Assembly: GCA_030263385.1 (NCBI GenBank)
Contig: SZOX01000003.1
Span: 248,001-312,000 of the forward strand
Direction of reading: 5' to 3'
Source of the DNA: Zeimonas sp003577305
GTDB lineage: Bacteria; Pseudomonadota; Gammaproteobacteria; Burkholderiales; Burkholderiaceae_E
DNA: 64,000 nucleotides
Shown in pieces: positions 8,590-17,468 of this stretch (positions within the stretch are counted from its first letter, which is position 1; the number at the start of each line of letters is the position of its first letter). Below the pieces are notes generated by a model, which saw only the letters and a program-made list of their open reading frames with translations, was not told the DNA's origin and searched no databases. A program made the translations under genes and the position numbers.

Positions 8590-8618
8590 CTCGCCCCGCC
8601 GCCGGGTTGTTTCGATCC

Positions 8619-8627
8619 AGTATAGCA
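8619..8627 (-). promoter_or_regulatory. Extended -10 promoter for the GST gene
   Basis: On the minus strand the sequence reads TGCTATACT, an extended -10 (TGn plus TATACT). The predicted start near 8612 gives a leader of about 23 bases. Confidence 0.45.
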
Positions 8628-8659
8628 AAGGGCCCGGCGTGTTCCGCAGCCCCTGATGC

Positions 8660-8665
8660 TACGAT
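8660..8665 (+). promoter_or_regulatory. Candidate -10 just upstream of purB
   Basis: TACGAT ends 7 bases before the purB ATG, so a start at the usual distance would fall at 8672 and give an almost leaderless mRNA. No Shine-Dalgarno sequence lies in the gap. Confidence 0.35.
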
Positions 8666-8672
8666 TCGGCGC

Positions 8673-10052
8673 ATGTCGCAAGCCCATTCCCCGGCCTTCG
8701 AACTCACCGCGCTGTCGCCGCTCGACGGTCGTTACGCCGCCCGGCTGGCGCCATTGCGCGCGCTGCTGTCGGAAGCCGGGTTCATGCGCTGCCGGGTGCA
8801 GGTCGAGGTCGCCTGGCTGGCGGCGCTCTCCGATGCCGGGTTGCCCGAGCTGCCGCCGTTCTCCGAAGGCGCGCGCGAGCGGCTGCGCGCGCTGGCCGAC
8901 GGGTTCGACGTCGCGCAGGCCGCGCGCATCAAGGAGATCGAGCGGGTCACGAACCACGACGTGAAGGCGGTGGAGTATTTCCTGAAGGAATCGGTGCGCG
9001 AGCTGCCCGAACTGGTGCGTGCGGGCGAGTTCATCCACTTCGCCTGCACTTCCGAAGACATCAACAACGCCTCGCACGCGCTGATGCTGCAGGCTGCGCG
9101 ACGCGACGTGCTGCTGCCGGCGATCGGGGCGGTGATCGACGCGCTGCGCGAACTGGCGCACCGCCATGCCGACGTGCCGATGCTGTCGCGCACCCACGGC
9201 CAGCCGGCTTCGCCGACCACGCTCGGCAAGGAATTCGCCAACGTCGTTGCCCGGCTCGAGCGGGCACGCGACCGTTTCGCAGCAGTGGAGCCGCTGGCGA
9301 AGATGAACGGGGCGGTGGGCAACTACAACGCGCACCTGGCCGCGTACCCGGACCTCGACTGGGAAGCCTTCTCGCGCCGCGTCGTCGAGTCGCTCGGGCT
9401 GGTCTTCAATCCCTACACGATCCAGATCGAGCCGCACGACTGGATGGCCGAGATGTTCGACGCGCTCGCGCGGCTGAACACGATCCTGCTCGATCTCGAC
9501 CGCGACGTCTGGGGCTACATCTCGCTGGGCTATTTCCGCCAGAAACCGAAGGAGGGCGAGATCGGCTCGTCGACGATGCCGCACAAGGTCAACCCGATCG
9601 ACTTCGAGAACTCCGAGGGCAACGCGGGGCTGGCCAACGCGCTGCTGCGCCACCTGTCGGACAAGCTGCCGGTATCGCGCTGGCAGCGCGACCTCACCGA
9701 TTCCACCGTGCTGCGCAACGCCGGCGTGGCGTTCGGCCATTCGCTGCTTGCCTGGGACGCCTGCCTGCGCGGCCTGGGCAAGCTCGAGCTCGAGCCGGGG
9801 CGGATCGCCGCCGACCTCGACGCCAGCTGGGAAGTGCTGGCCGAGCCGATCCAGACGGTGATGCGCCGCTACGGGGTCGAGAATCCATACGAGCAGCTGA
9901 AGGCGCTCACTCGCGGCAAGGCGATCACGCACGCGGCGCTGGCGGCGTTCGTCGAGCAGTTGCCGATCCCCGACGACGCGAAGGCACGCCTGAAGGCACT
10001 GACGCCGGCCGGCTACACCGGCAAGGCCGGCGCGCTCGCGCGCAGGATTTGA
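8673..10052 (+). CDS. purB: Adenylosuccinate lyase PurB
   Basis: This 459-residue enzyme of the fumarase/aspartase superfamily removes fumarate from SAICAR and from adenylosuccinate in purine synthesis. Its signature GSSTMPHKVNPIDFENSEGN, with the catalytic Ser loop, lies near residue 305, and LSRTHGQPASPTT carries a conserved His. An upstream in-frame ATG at 8607 exists, but the family start is MSQAHSPAFELTALSPLDGRY. Length matches the E. coli enzyme. Confidence 0.97.
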   Translation: MSQAHSPAFELTALSPLDGRYAARLAPLRALLSEAGFMRCRVQVEVAWLAALSDAGLPELPPFSEGARERLRALADGFDVAQAARIKEIERVTNHDVKAVEYFLKESVRELPELVRAGEFIHFACTSEDINNASHALMLQAARRDVLLPAIGAVIDALRELAHRHADVPMLSRTHGQPASPTTLGKEFANVVARLERARDRFAAVEPLAKMNGAVGNYNAHLAAYPDLDWEAFSRRVVESLGLVFNPYTIQIEPHDWMAEMFDALARLNTILLDLDRDVWGYISLGYFRQKPKEGEIGSSTMPHKVNPIDFENSEGNAGLANALLRHLSDKLPVSRWQRDLTDSTVLRNAGVAFGHSLLAWDACLRGLGKLELEPGRIAADLDASWEVLAEPIQTVMRRYGVENPYEQLKALTRGKAITHAALAAFVEQLPIPDDAKARLKALTPAGYTGKAGALARRI

Positions 10053-10119
10053 GCGGAGCGCCAGCATTTCGGGCCGGGCGCATCGGGCGTCGGCCATTCA
10101 CGCAAGAGGGAACCTGCCG

Positions 10120-10578
10120 ATGATCGCAAGAACCGGAATCCGCCTGGGCGCCGCGGCGCTCGTCACGGGCATGCTGCTCGCCGCGCCGGCGACGGCGCAG
10201 TTCGCCAAGCCCGAGGCCGCAATCAAGTATCGCCAGTCGGCATTCACCGTGATGGGCAACCACATGGGGCGGCTCGCGGCGATGGCCAGGGGCGATCGGC
10301 CGTTCGACGCGGCGGCGGCGCAGAACTCGGCGCGCATCATCGACACGATGGCCAGGCTGCCCTGGGAGGCGTTCGTGCCCGGTTCCGACCAGGGCAAGAC
10401 CGACGCAGAGCCGGAGCTGTTCGACAACCTGGCCGACGTGCGCAGGCTCGCCGACCGGCTGAACGCAGAGACCACGAAGCTGGTGTCTGCTTCAGGAAAC
10501 CTCGACACGCTGCGCAATCAGGTCGACGCAACCGGAGCGGTCTGCAAGTCCTGTCACCAGAAGTATCGCAAGATGTAA
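10120..10578 (+). CDS. cycP: Cytochrome c' (periplasmic)
   Basis: The 152-residue product has a signal peptide ending near ATAQ (about residue 27), then the four-helix-bundle cytochrome c' pattern with the heme motif CKSCH at residues 142-146 close to the C-terminus, as the family requires. Cytochrome c' proteins are high-spin periplasmic heme proteins that bind NO and are linked to nitrosative stress, which fits the nirS locus in this window. AGAGGG precedes the ATG by about 8 bases. The gene is probably monocistronic. Confidence 0.93.
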   Translation: MIARTGIRLGAAALVTGMLLAAPATAQFAKPEAAIKYRQSAFTVMGNHMGRLAAMARGDRPFDAAAAQNSARIIDTMARLPWEAFVPGSDQGKTDAEPELFDNLADVRRLADRLNAETTKLVSASGNLDTLRNQVDATGAVCKSCHQKYRKM

Positions 10579-10591
10579 TGGCGGGGCCGGG

Positions 10592-11536
10592 TCAGGGCAG
10601 CTCGGGCTGCCCGTCGTCTTTCTTCTTCACCGGCTTGACCAGGTCTTCGCGCTTGACGCCGAGCCACATGGCGACCGCCGCGGCGACGAACACCGACGAA
10701 TAGATGCCGAACAGGATGCCGATCGTGAGCGCGACCGCGAAGTAATGCAGCGTCGGGCCGCCGAAGAGCAGCATCGACAGCACCATCACCTGGGTGGAGC
10801 CGTGGGTGATGATCGTGCGCGAGATCGTGCTGGTGATCGCCTTGTCGATGATCTCACGCGTGTTCGCCTTGCGGATCTTGCGGAAGTACTCGCGGATGCG
10901 ATCGAAGATGACCACCGACTCGTTGACCGAATAGCCGAGCACCGCCAGCACGGCGGCGAGCACCGACAGCGAGAACTCCCACTGGAACGCCGCGAAGAAG
11001 CCGAGGATGATCACCACGTCGTGCAGGTTGGCGATGATCGCGGCGACCGCGAACTTCCATTCGAAGCGGATCGCCAGGTAGACGATGATGCCGACGATCA
11101 CGAACAGCAGCGCCATTGCGCCGTCGGTGAACAGCTCCTTGCCCACCTGCGGGCCGACGAACTCCACCCGCCTGAGCGTGGCGCTCGCGTCGGCGGCCTT
11201 CAGCCCCTGCATCACGTGCTCGCTCTGCGCCGCCGAGCTCTGGCCGGCCGCCTCGCGCAGCGGCAGCCGGATCATCACGTCGTGCGAGGTGCCGAAGTTC
11301 TGCACCAGTGCGTCGGGGTAGCCGAGCGATTCGACGGTGGTGCGCACCTTTCCGAGGTCGGCGCTTTGCTCGTAGCTCACCTCCATCACCGTGCCGCCGG
11401 TGAACTCGATCGACAGGTGCAGCCCGCGGGTGGCGAGGAAGAAGACCGCCAGCAGGAAGGTGACGACCGAGACGGCGTTCAGCACCAGCGCGTGGCGCAT
11501 GAACGGGATGTCGCGCTTGATCCGGAAGAATTCCAT
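10592..11536 (-). CDS. secF: Protein translocase subunit SecF
   Basis: This 314-residue inner-membrane protein has six transmembrane helices and a periplasmic loop; it pairs with SecD to pull exported proteins across the membrane using the proton gradient. The N-terminal segment is followed by FTGGTVMEVSY, and the conserved GYSVNESVVIFDRIREYFRK motif of RND-like SecF lies near residue 200. It lies directly downstream of secD (22-base gap). Length is typical. Confidence 0.97.
   Translation of the reverse strand: MEFFRIKRDIPFMRHALVLNAVSVVTFLLAVFFLATRGLHLSIEFTGGTVMEVSYEQSADLGKVRTTVESLGYPDALVQNFGTSHDVMIRLPLREAAGQSSAAQSEHVMQGLKAADASATLRRVEFVGPQVGKELFTDGAMALLFVIVGIIVYLAIRFEWKFAVAAIIANLHDVVIILGFFAAFQWEFSLSVLAAVLAVLGYSVNESVVIFDRIREYFRKIRKANTREIIDKAITSTISRTIITHGSTQVMVLSMLLFGGPTLHYFAVALTIGILFGIYSSVFVAAAVAMWLGVKREDLVKPVKKKDDGQPELP
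10595..10625 (+). terminator. Terminator-like hairpin after cytochrome c'
   Basis: A 7-bp stem GGGCAGC/GCTGCCC with loop TCGG (10595-10612) is followed by a pyrimidine-rich GTCGTCTTTCTTCTT. It lies 17 bases after the cytochrome c' stop and overlaps the 3' end of secF on the other strand, so it could end the plus-strand transcript. Confidence 0.5.
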
Positions 11537-11558
11537 TGTCGGGCCCCGCGTGCGCCCG

Positions 11559-13421
11559 TCAGGCCGCGGTGTCGGGCTTCCAGATCTGCCCGATCGAGAT
11601 CTTCGTGAGCTTGCGCTGCCGGCCGTACCAGAGATTGACCAGTCCGCGCGAGAAGAACACCGCCGAGAACATCGACGTGAGCAGGCCCAGTACGTGGACG
11701 ACCGCGAAACCGCGCACCGGGCCGGAACCGAACAGCAGCAGCGCCACGCCGGCGATCAGCGAGGTGACGTTCGAGTCGAGGATGGTGGCCCAGGCGCGAT
11801 CGTAGCCGGCGGCGATCGCCGCCTGCGGCGTGGCGCCTTCGCGCAGCTCTTCGCGCACGCGCTCGTTGATCAGCACGTTGGCGTCGATCGCCATGCCGAG
11901 CGTGAGCGCGATCGCGGCGATGCCGGGCAACGTGAGCGTGGCCTGCAGCAGCGAGAGCAGCGCGATCAGCAGCAGCAGGTTCACGCCCAGCGCGATCGAC
12001 GAGATCACGCCGAACAGCATGTAGTACAGGCTCATGAAGGCCACGACCGTGAGGAAGCCCCACAAGGTGGAGTGAAAGCCCTTCGCGATGTTCTCCGCGC
12101 CCAGGCTCGGGCCGATGGTGCGCTCCTCGACGATCTCCATCGGCGCAGCGAGCGAGCCGGCGCGCAGCAGCAGCGCGGTGTCGTTGGCCTCCTGCGAGGT
12201 CATGCGACCCGAGATCTGCACCCGCCCGCCGCCGATCTCGGTGCGGATCACCGGCGCGGTGACCACTTCGCCCTTGCCGCGCTCGATCAGCAGGATCGCC
12301 ATGCGCTTGCCGACGTTCTCGCGGGTGACGTCGCGGAAGATGCGCGCGCCCCTGGCGTCGAGGTTCAGGTGCACCGCCGGTTCCTGCGTCTGCGAGTCGA
12401 AACCGGCCTGCGCGTCGTTCAGGTTCTCGCCGGTGAGGATGACCTGCTTGCGTACCAGGATCGGCTGGCCGTCGCGCTCGGTGTAGCGCTCGCAGCCGAA
12501 CGGCACCGTGCCGGCAGCCAGCGCGGCGAGCTCGTCGGGCGACTCGCAGACCATTCGCACCTCGAGCGTGGCGGTGCGCCCGAGGATGTCCTTGGCCTTG
12601 GCGGTGTCCTGCACGCCGGGCAGTTGCACGACCACGCGGTCGAGCCCCTGCTGCTGGATGACCGGCTCGGCCACTCCGAGCTCGTTGATGCGGTTGCTCA
12701 GCGTGGTGATGTTCTGGCGCAGCGCGTTCTCCTGGATGCGCTGCGCGGCCTGCGGGCGGAAAGTGGCGAGGAGCCTGGGCTCGGTGCCGTCGGTCGCGTC
12801 GGCCACCGCGAGGTCGGGCACCGCGTCGGCAATCGCGGCGCGGGCCCGCTCGAGCGTGGCCGCGTCGCGGAAGCGGATCTCGATCGCGTCGCCGGCGCGC
12901 GCGATGCCGGCGTGGCGCAGGTTGCGGTCGCGCATCAGCGTGCGCAGGTCTCCGACGGTGCCGTCGATGCGCTTGGACAGCGCCTGCTTCATGTCGACCT
13001 GCAGCAGGAAGTGCACGCCGCCGCGCAGGTCGAGCCCGAGGTACATCGGCAGCGCGTGCAGGCTGGTGAGCCAGTTCGGGGAGTTCGACAGCAGGTTCAG
13101 CGCGACGATCCAGCCCGGGTCGGCCGGGTCGGGGTTCAGCGCCCTGGCGAGCACGTCTTTCGCGCGCAACTGCGTGTCGGTGTCGCCGAAACGCACCTTG
13201 ACCGAGTTGCCGTCGAAGAACAGGCCGGTGTTCTCGATGCCGGCACCCTCGAGCGCCGACTCGACGCGCCCGAGCATCGACGCTTCGATTTTCAGCGTCG
13301 CCTTGCCGCTGGAGACCTGGACTGCCGGCGCCTCGCCGAAGAAGTTCGGCAGCGTGTAGAGCAGGCCGAAGACCAGCGACAGCGCGATGATCGCGTACTT
13401 CCAGGCCGGGTAGCGGTTCAT
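11559..13421 (-). CDS. secD: Protein translocase subunit SecD
   Basis: The 620-residue protein has one N-terminal transmembrane helix, a large periplasmic domain with the P1 region (LGLDLRGGVHFLLQVD near residue 128), and a C-terminal bundle of five helices. The bundle contains LTLGMAIDANVLINERVREE, the conserved proton-path segment. With SecF and YajC it assists Sec-dependent secretion. It lies 32 bases downstream of yajC. Confidence 0.97.
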   Translation of the reverse strand: MNRYPAWKYAIIALSLVFGLLYTLPNFFGEAPAVQVSSGKATLKIEASMLGRVESALEGAGIENTGLFFDGNSVKVRFGDTDTQLRAKDVLARALNPDPADPGWIVALNLLSNSPNWLTSLHALPMYLGLDLRGGVHFLLQVDMKQALSKRIDGTVGDLRTLMRDRNLRHAGIARAGDAIEIRFRDAATLERARAAIADAVPDLAVADATDGTEPRLLATFRPQAAQRIQENALRQNITTLSNRINELGVAEPVIQQQGLDRVVVQLPGVQDTAKAKDILGRTATLEVRMVCESPDELAALAAGTVPFGCERYTERDGQPILVRKQVILTGENLNDAQAGFDSQTQEPAVHLNLDARGARIFRDVTRENVGKRMAILLIERGKGEVVTAPVIRTEIGGGRVQISGRMTSQEANDTALLLRAGSLAAPMEIVEERTIGPSLGAENIAKGFHSTLWGFLTVVAFMSLYYMLFGVISSIALGVNLLLLIALLSLLQATLTLPGIAAIALTLGMAIDANVLINERVREELREGATPQAAIAAGYDRAWATILDSNVTSLIAGVALLLFGSGPVRGFAVVHVLGLLTSMFSAVFFSRGLVNLWYGRQRKLTKISIGQIWKPDTAA

Positions 13422-13453
13422 TCGGCTGCCTGGATCGACGGGCCCGGGCCTGG

Positions 13454-13804
13454 TCAGATGGCCTTGATCGTGCCGTTGGGCAGCAGCGTCTGCACTGCCG
13501 CCTTCTGGAAGATCATCTCGATCGCGGAATCGCCGCCCTTGCCTTCGGGCGAGCGCGCCACTTCGAGCGTGACGTAGCTCTCGCCGACCTTGGTCACCCG
13601 CCCGACCAGGCCGCCCGAAGTGACCACCTCGTCGCCTTTCTTCAGCGCCTCGAGCATCGTCTTGTGCTCCTTGGCGCGCTTCATCTGCGGGCGGATCATC
13701 AGGAAGTACAGCACGACGAACATCAGGATGATCGGCAGGAAGCCGAAGATCTGCTGCTCGCCCGAGCCGCCCGCGGCCTGGGCGTATGCGCTGGAAATGA
13801 ACAC
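13454..13804 (-). CDS. yajC: Sec translocase accessory protein YajC
   Basis: This 116-residue protein has one transmembrane helix (GFLPIILMFVVLYFLMIRPQ, residues about 21-40) and the conserved RPQMKRAKEHKTMLEALKKGD segment split across that helix end, followed by a small cytoplasmic domain. The start is GTG at 13804, supported by GGGAGA (13812-13817) 7 bases upstream; the frame stays open upstream but the family starts here. It heads the yajC-secD-secF unit. Confidence 0.94.
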   Translation of the reverse strand: MFISSAYAQAAGGSGEQQIFGFLPIILMFVVLYFLMIRPQMKRAKEHKTMLEALKKGDEVVTSGGLVGRVTKVGESYVTLEVARSPEGKGGDSAIEMIFQKAAVQTLLPNGTIKAI

Positions 13805-13831
13805 GAAGGGATCTCCCGTAAGCGACCGGAG

Positions 13832-13840
13832 ATTATAGCA
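13832..13840 (-). promoter_or_regulatory. Extended -10 promoter of yajC-secDF
   Basis: The minus strand reads TGCTATAAT, a perfect TGn extended -10 with consensus TATAAT (13832-13837). A start near 13825 would give a leader of about 20 bases that contains the GGGAGA ribosome-binding site. No good -35 is seen, as expected for extended -10 promoters. It suggests yajC-secDF can be expressed apart from queA-tgt. Confidence 0.6.
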
Positions 13841-13905
13841 ACCGCGCCCGCCCGGGCGCCCGCCTGCGCGGCGGCCGCCGCCCCGGGAGCGGGCAGCAGG
13901 CGTCG

Positions 13906-15045
13906 CTATTGCTCCGGGTCGATCCCGCCCCTGCGCCCGGCGGCGAAGCGGCGCGCGAACGCATCGAATTCGCCCGCCGCGATCGCCTCGCGCATCGCGC
14001 GCATCAGCGACAGATAGAAATGCAGGTTGTGGATCGTGGCGAGCCGGGCGCCGAGGATCTCGTTGATCCTCTGCAGGTGGTGCAGGTACGCCCGGGAGAA
14101 ATGGCGGCACGCGTAGCAGTCGCAGCCGGGTTCGAGCGGGCGCTTGTCGTCGCGGTAGCGCGCATTGCGCAGCTTCAGGTCGCCGAAGCGGGTGAACAGC
14201 CAGCCGTTGCGGGCGTTGCGCGTGGGCAGCACGCAATCGAACATGTCGATGCCCGCGGCGACGCCGGCCACCAGGTCTTCGGGCGTGCCCACGCCCATCA
14301 GGTAGCGCGGCCGGGACGCCGGCAGGCGCGGCGCGGTGTGCCCGAGCACGCGCATCATGTCCTCCTTGGGCTCGCCCACCGACAGGCCGCCGATCGCGTA
14401 GCCGTCGAAGCCCACCTGCTCGAGCCCGGCGAGCGACTCGTCGCGCAGCGCCTCGAACATGCCGCCCTGCACGATGCCGAAGAGCGCGTTGGCGTTGCCG
14501 AGCCGGTCGAATTCGTCGCGCGAGCGGCGTGCCCAGCGCAGGCTCAGCCGCATCGAGCGGGCAGCCTCGTCGAAGCTGGTCGGGCGGCCCGCGGTCTGCC
14601 AGGGCGTGCACTCGTCGAAGATCATCGCGATGTCGGCGTCCAGCGCGTGCTGGATCTGCATCGACACCTCGGGGGTGAGGAACAGCCGGTCGCCGTCGAT
14701 CGGCGAAGCGAAGCGCACGCCTTCCTCGGAGATCTTGCGCAGCTGGCCGAGACTCCAGACCTGGAAGCCGCCCGAGTCGGTGAGGATCGGGTGCGGCCAT
14801 CCGTTGAAGCGGTGCAGTCCGCCGAACCTGCGCAGGACGTCGAGCCCGGGCCGAAGCCACAGGTGGAAGGTGTTGCCGAGGATGACCTGTGCGCCGATCT
14901 CCTCGAGTTCGCGCGGCGACATCGCCTTGACGGCGCCGTAGGTGCCCACCGGCATGAACGCGGGGGTGTCGATCGTGCCGTGCGCCACGCGCAGCCGGCC
15001 GCACCGCGCCTGGCCGTCGCGCGCCAGCAGTTCGAATTCGAGCAT
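13906..15045 (-). CDS. tgt: Queuine tRNA-ribosyltransferase Tgt
   Basis: The 379-residue enzyme exchanges guanine-34 of tRNAs with GUN anticodons for preQ1, an early step of queuosine formation. It has the TDSGGFQVWSLG substrate loop near residue 90, the nucleophile region with GGLSVGEPKEDM, and the zinc site CDCYACRHF followed by a downstream His. It sits between queA and yajC, the classic order. An N-terminal MLEFELLARDG is normal. Confidence 0.97.
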   Translation of the reverse strand: MLEFELLARDGQARCGRLRVAHGTIDTPAFMPVGTYGAVKAMSPRELEEIGAQVILGNTFHLWLRPGLDVLRRFGGLHRFNGWPHPILTDSGGFQVWSLGQLRKISEEGVRFASPIDGDRLFLTPEVSMQIQHALDADIAMIFDECTPWQTAGRPTSFDEAARSMRLSLRWARRSRDEFDRLGNANALFGIVQGGMFEALRDESLAGLEQVGFDGYAIGGLSVGEPKEDMMRVLGHTAPRLPASRPRYLMGVGTPEDLVAGVAAGIDMFDCVLPTRNARNGWLFTRFGDLKLRNARYRDDKRPLEPGCDCYACRHFSRAYLHHLQRINEILGARLATIHNLHFYLSLMRAMREAIAAGEFDAFARRFAAGRRGGIDPEQ

Positions 15046-15078
15046 CGCGCGATTATGGCCTGCGCCGGGCGCCGCCGT

Positions 15079-16116
15079 TCACCCGCCGGTGCCCGCTGCG
15101 GACGCGTCGCGCTCGAGCAGCATCGCGTCGCCGTAGCTGAAGAAGCGGTAGCGCGCGGCGATCGCGTGCGCATAGGCGCGGCGGATGCGCTCGACGCCGG
15201 CGAATGCCGACACCAGCATCAGCAGCGTCGACCTGGGCAGGTGAAAGTTCGTGACCAGCCGGTCGACCACGCGAAAGCGGTAGCCGGGCGTGATGAAGAG
15301 CCGCGTCTCGCCGCTGCCCGGCCGCACCAGTCCCTCGTCGTCGGCGGCCGATTCGAGGGTTCGCAGCGACGTGGTGCCCACCGCGACGATGCGCCCCCCG
15401 GCCGCGCGCGCCGCCCCGATCGCCGCGGCGGTCGTCTCGGGCACGCTGAACCGCTCGGCGTGCATCCGGTGCTGCGAGAGGTCGTCGATGCGCACCGGCT
15501 GGAAGGTGCCGGCGCCCACGTGCAACGTCACGAAGGCCAGCGCGACGCCGCGATCGCGCAGCCTTGCGAGCAGCGGTTCGTCGAAGTGCAGCCCGGCGGT
15601 GGGCGCCGCCACCGAGCCCGGCTCGCGCGCGTACACCGTCTGGTAGCGGTGCGTGTCCTGTGCGTCCGGCGCGTGCGAGATGTACGGCGGCAGCGGGACT
15701 TCGCCGTCGCGATCGAGCACGGCCAGCACCGGCTCGTCGAAATGCAGCAGCCAGAATTCACCGGCGCGCGCGATCACCGTGGCCGCGCTCGAACCGAAGA
15801 CGAGCCGCCCGCCGGGGCGCGGCGGCCTGCTCGCGCGCAGTTGCGCGAGCGCCTCGCGCTCGCCGCTCACGCGCTCGATCAGCGCCTCGACGCGCCCGCC
15901 GCTGGCCTTGGCGCCGCGCAGCCGCGCCCGCAGCACGCGGGTGTCGTTCAGGACCAGCAGGTCGCCGGGCGCGAGCAATCGGGGCAATTCGTCGAAGCGC
16001 AGGTCCGACAGCCCGTCGGCGCGCACGTGCAACAGGCGCGACGCGCTGCGCGACGACTCCGGGTGCTGCGCGATCAACTCTGGGGGCAGATCGAAATCGA
16101 AATCCGACAGGCGCAT
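15079..16116 (-). CDS. queA: S-adenosylmethionine:tRNA ribosyltransferase-isomerase QueA
   Basis: This 345-residue enzyme transfers and isomerises the ribosyl part of S-adenosylmethionine onto preQ1-tRNA to give epoxyqueuosine. The start MRLSDFDFDLPPELIAQHP is the family start, so I use ATG 16116 rather than the longer frame. Conserved segments are LVLNDTRVLRARL, PTAGLHFDEPLL, HVGAGTFQPVR and TNFHLPRSTLLMLVSAF. It lies 33 bases upstream of tgt. Confidence 0.96.
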   Translation of the reverse strand: MRLSDFDFDLPPELIAQHPESSRSASRLLHVRADGLSDLRFDELPRLLAPGDLLVLNDTRVLRARLRGAKASGGRVEALIERVSGEREALAQLRASRPPRPGGRLVFGSSAATVIARAGEFWLLHFDEPVLAVLDRDGEVPLPPYISHAPDAQDTHRYQTVYAREPGSVAAPTAGLHFDEPLLARLRDRGVALAFVTLHVGAGTFQPVRIDDLSQHRMHAERFSVPETTAAAIGAARAAGGRIVAVGTTSLRTLESAADDEGLVRPGSGETRLFITPGYRFRVVDRLVTNFHLPRSTLLMLVSAFAGVERIRRAYAHAIAARYRFFSYGDAMLLERDASAAGTGG

Positions 16117-16246
16117 GGGGCGCCATTCTAGAGGGCCCGGACAGATGGCCGCAGGGACTGACAAGGCGAGCCGCCGCGTGCAAAGATAGGCGCCCCGCGC
16201 GGCGGCTCCGGCAGGGCCGGCCGCAGACCGGCGACAGGAGACCCTC

Positions 16247-17467
16247 ATGCAGTCCACGGCCCAGGTGATCGTCGACGCGCTCGGTGCGCGCTGCGCAGTG
16301 CCGTTCGAAGTCGTTCTGCCCGACGGATCGAGCCTGCGCGCCGGCCAGGGCGAGAGCGCACCGCGTTTCACGATCAGGATGCACACGCCCGGCGCGCTGC
16401 GCGCCGGCATCGTGCGCGGCCATCTCGGCCTGCTCGAGGCGTATTTCGACGGCGGGATCGACGTGGAGGGCGACCTGCATGCGCTGTTCGAGGTCGGGAT
16501 GACGGGCGACCTGGGGCGCGAGGTTCGCCTGCCGGTCAGGATCGAGAACCGCGTCCACGAGTGGCGTCGCTCGAACCGCAGCGTGGCGCAGGCGAAGGCC
16601 AACGCGCGTGCGCACTACGGCCTCGGCGAGCCGTTCTACCGGCTCTGGCTCGACGACCCGCTGAAGATGTACACCTGCGGCTACTGGCCCGAAGGCACCG
16701 CCTCGCTCGAGCAGGCGCAGCGCAACAAGATCGACCACGTCTGCCGCAAGATCCGGTTGTCGCGCGGCGAGCGCTTCGTCGACATCGGATGCGGCTTCGG
16801 TGGGTTCATGTTTCGCGCGCACGAGACTACCGGCGCCACCGGCGTCGGCGTGAACACCACGACCGAGCAGGTCGACTGGCTGCGCGACGAAATCGCCCGG
16901 CGCGGCCTGCAGCACAGCCTGGCGGTGCGCGAGGCCGACTTTCGCGAGGTCGACGCGCAGTACGACAAGGTGGTGTCGATCGGCGTGCTCGAACACGCCG
17001 GACGCGACCAGCTCGCCGAAGTGGTGCGCGCGCACGCGCAGTTCCTGAAGCCCGGCGGGCTCGGCATGCTGCACTTCATCGGCCACGTGGGCCGCTACGA
17101 GACCGAGCCGTTCATCCGCAAGCACGTCTTTCCGGGCGGCTGGATACCGGCGCTCGCCGACGTCATCGTCGAGATGGAGCGCTGCGGGCTCGAGGTGCTC
17201 GACATCGAAAACCTGCGCCGGCACTACGCGCCGACGCTCGACGCCTGGGCCGAGCGCTTCGAGCGCAACTGGGACGCGATCCGCGCGCTCGATCCGGTGC
17301 GCTTCGACGAGCGCTTCAGGCGCATCTGGCTCACCTACCTGGTCGGCTGCGCCGAGATGTTCCGCTCGCCCGCCGGCTATACGCACCTGTTCCAGATCGT
17401 CTACTCGAAGGGCAACGTGACCCCGGCGAACTATCCGATGGGACGCGGGTTCCTGTACGGGCGCTGA
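16247..17467 (+). CDS. Cyclopropane-synthase-family lipid methyltransferase
   Basis: This 406-residue protein belongs to the SAM-dependent cyclopropane fatty acid synthase (Cfa) family. It has YTCGYWPEG near residue 143, the SAM motif FVDIGCGFGGF near residue 178, LEHAG, and MLHFIG; these match the Cys, Glu and His that hold bicarbonate in E. coli Cfa. AGGAG lies about 6 bases before the ATG. The gene directly after it is an FAD-linked oxidoreductase, a pairing seen for enzymes that add a methyl branch (tuberculostearic or furan fatty acid routes) rather than a ring. It may be a plain Cfa, but the neighbour argues for a mid-chain methyl product. Confidence 0.85.
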   Translation: MQSTAQVIVDALGARCAVPFEVVLPDGSSLRAGQGESAPRFTIRMHTPGALRAGIVRGHLGLLEAYFDGGIDVEGDLHALFEVGMTGDLGREVRLPVRIENRVHEWRRSNRSVAQAKANARAHYGLGEPFYRLWLDDPLKMYTCGYWPEGTASLEQAQRNKIDHVCRKIRLSRGERFVDIGCGFGGFMFRAHETTGATGVGVNTTTEQVDWLRDEIARRGLQHSLAVREADFREVDAQYDKVVSIGVLEHAGRDQLAEVVRAHAQFLKPGGLGMLHFIGHVGRYETEPFIRKHVFPGGWIPALADVIVEMERCGLEVLDIENLRRHYAPTLDAWAERFERNWDAIRALDPVRFDERFRRIWLTYLVGCAEMFRSPAGYTHLFQIVYSKGNVTPANYPMGRGFLYGR

Positions 17468-17468
17468 A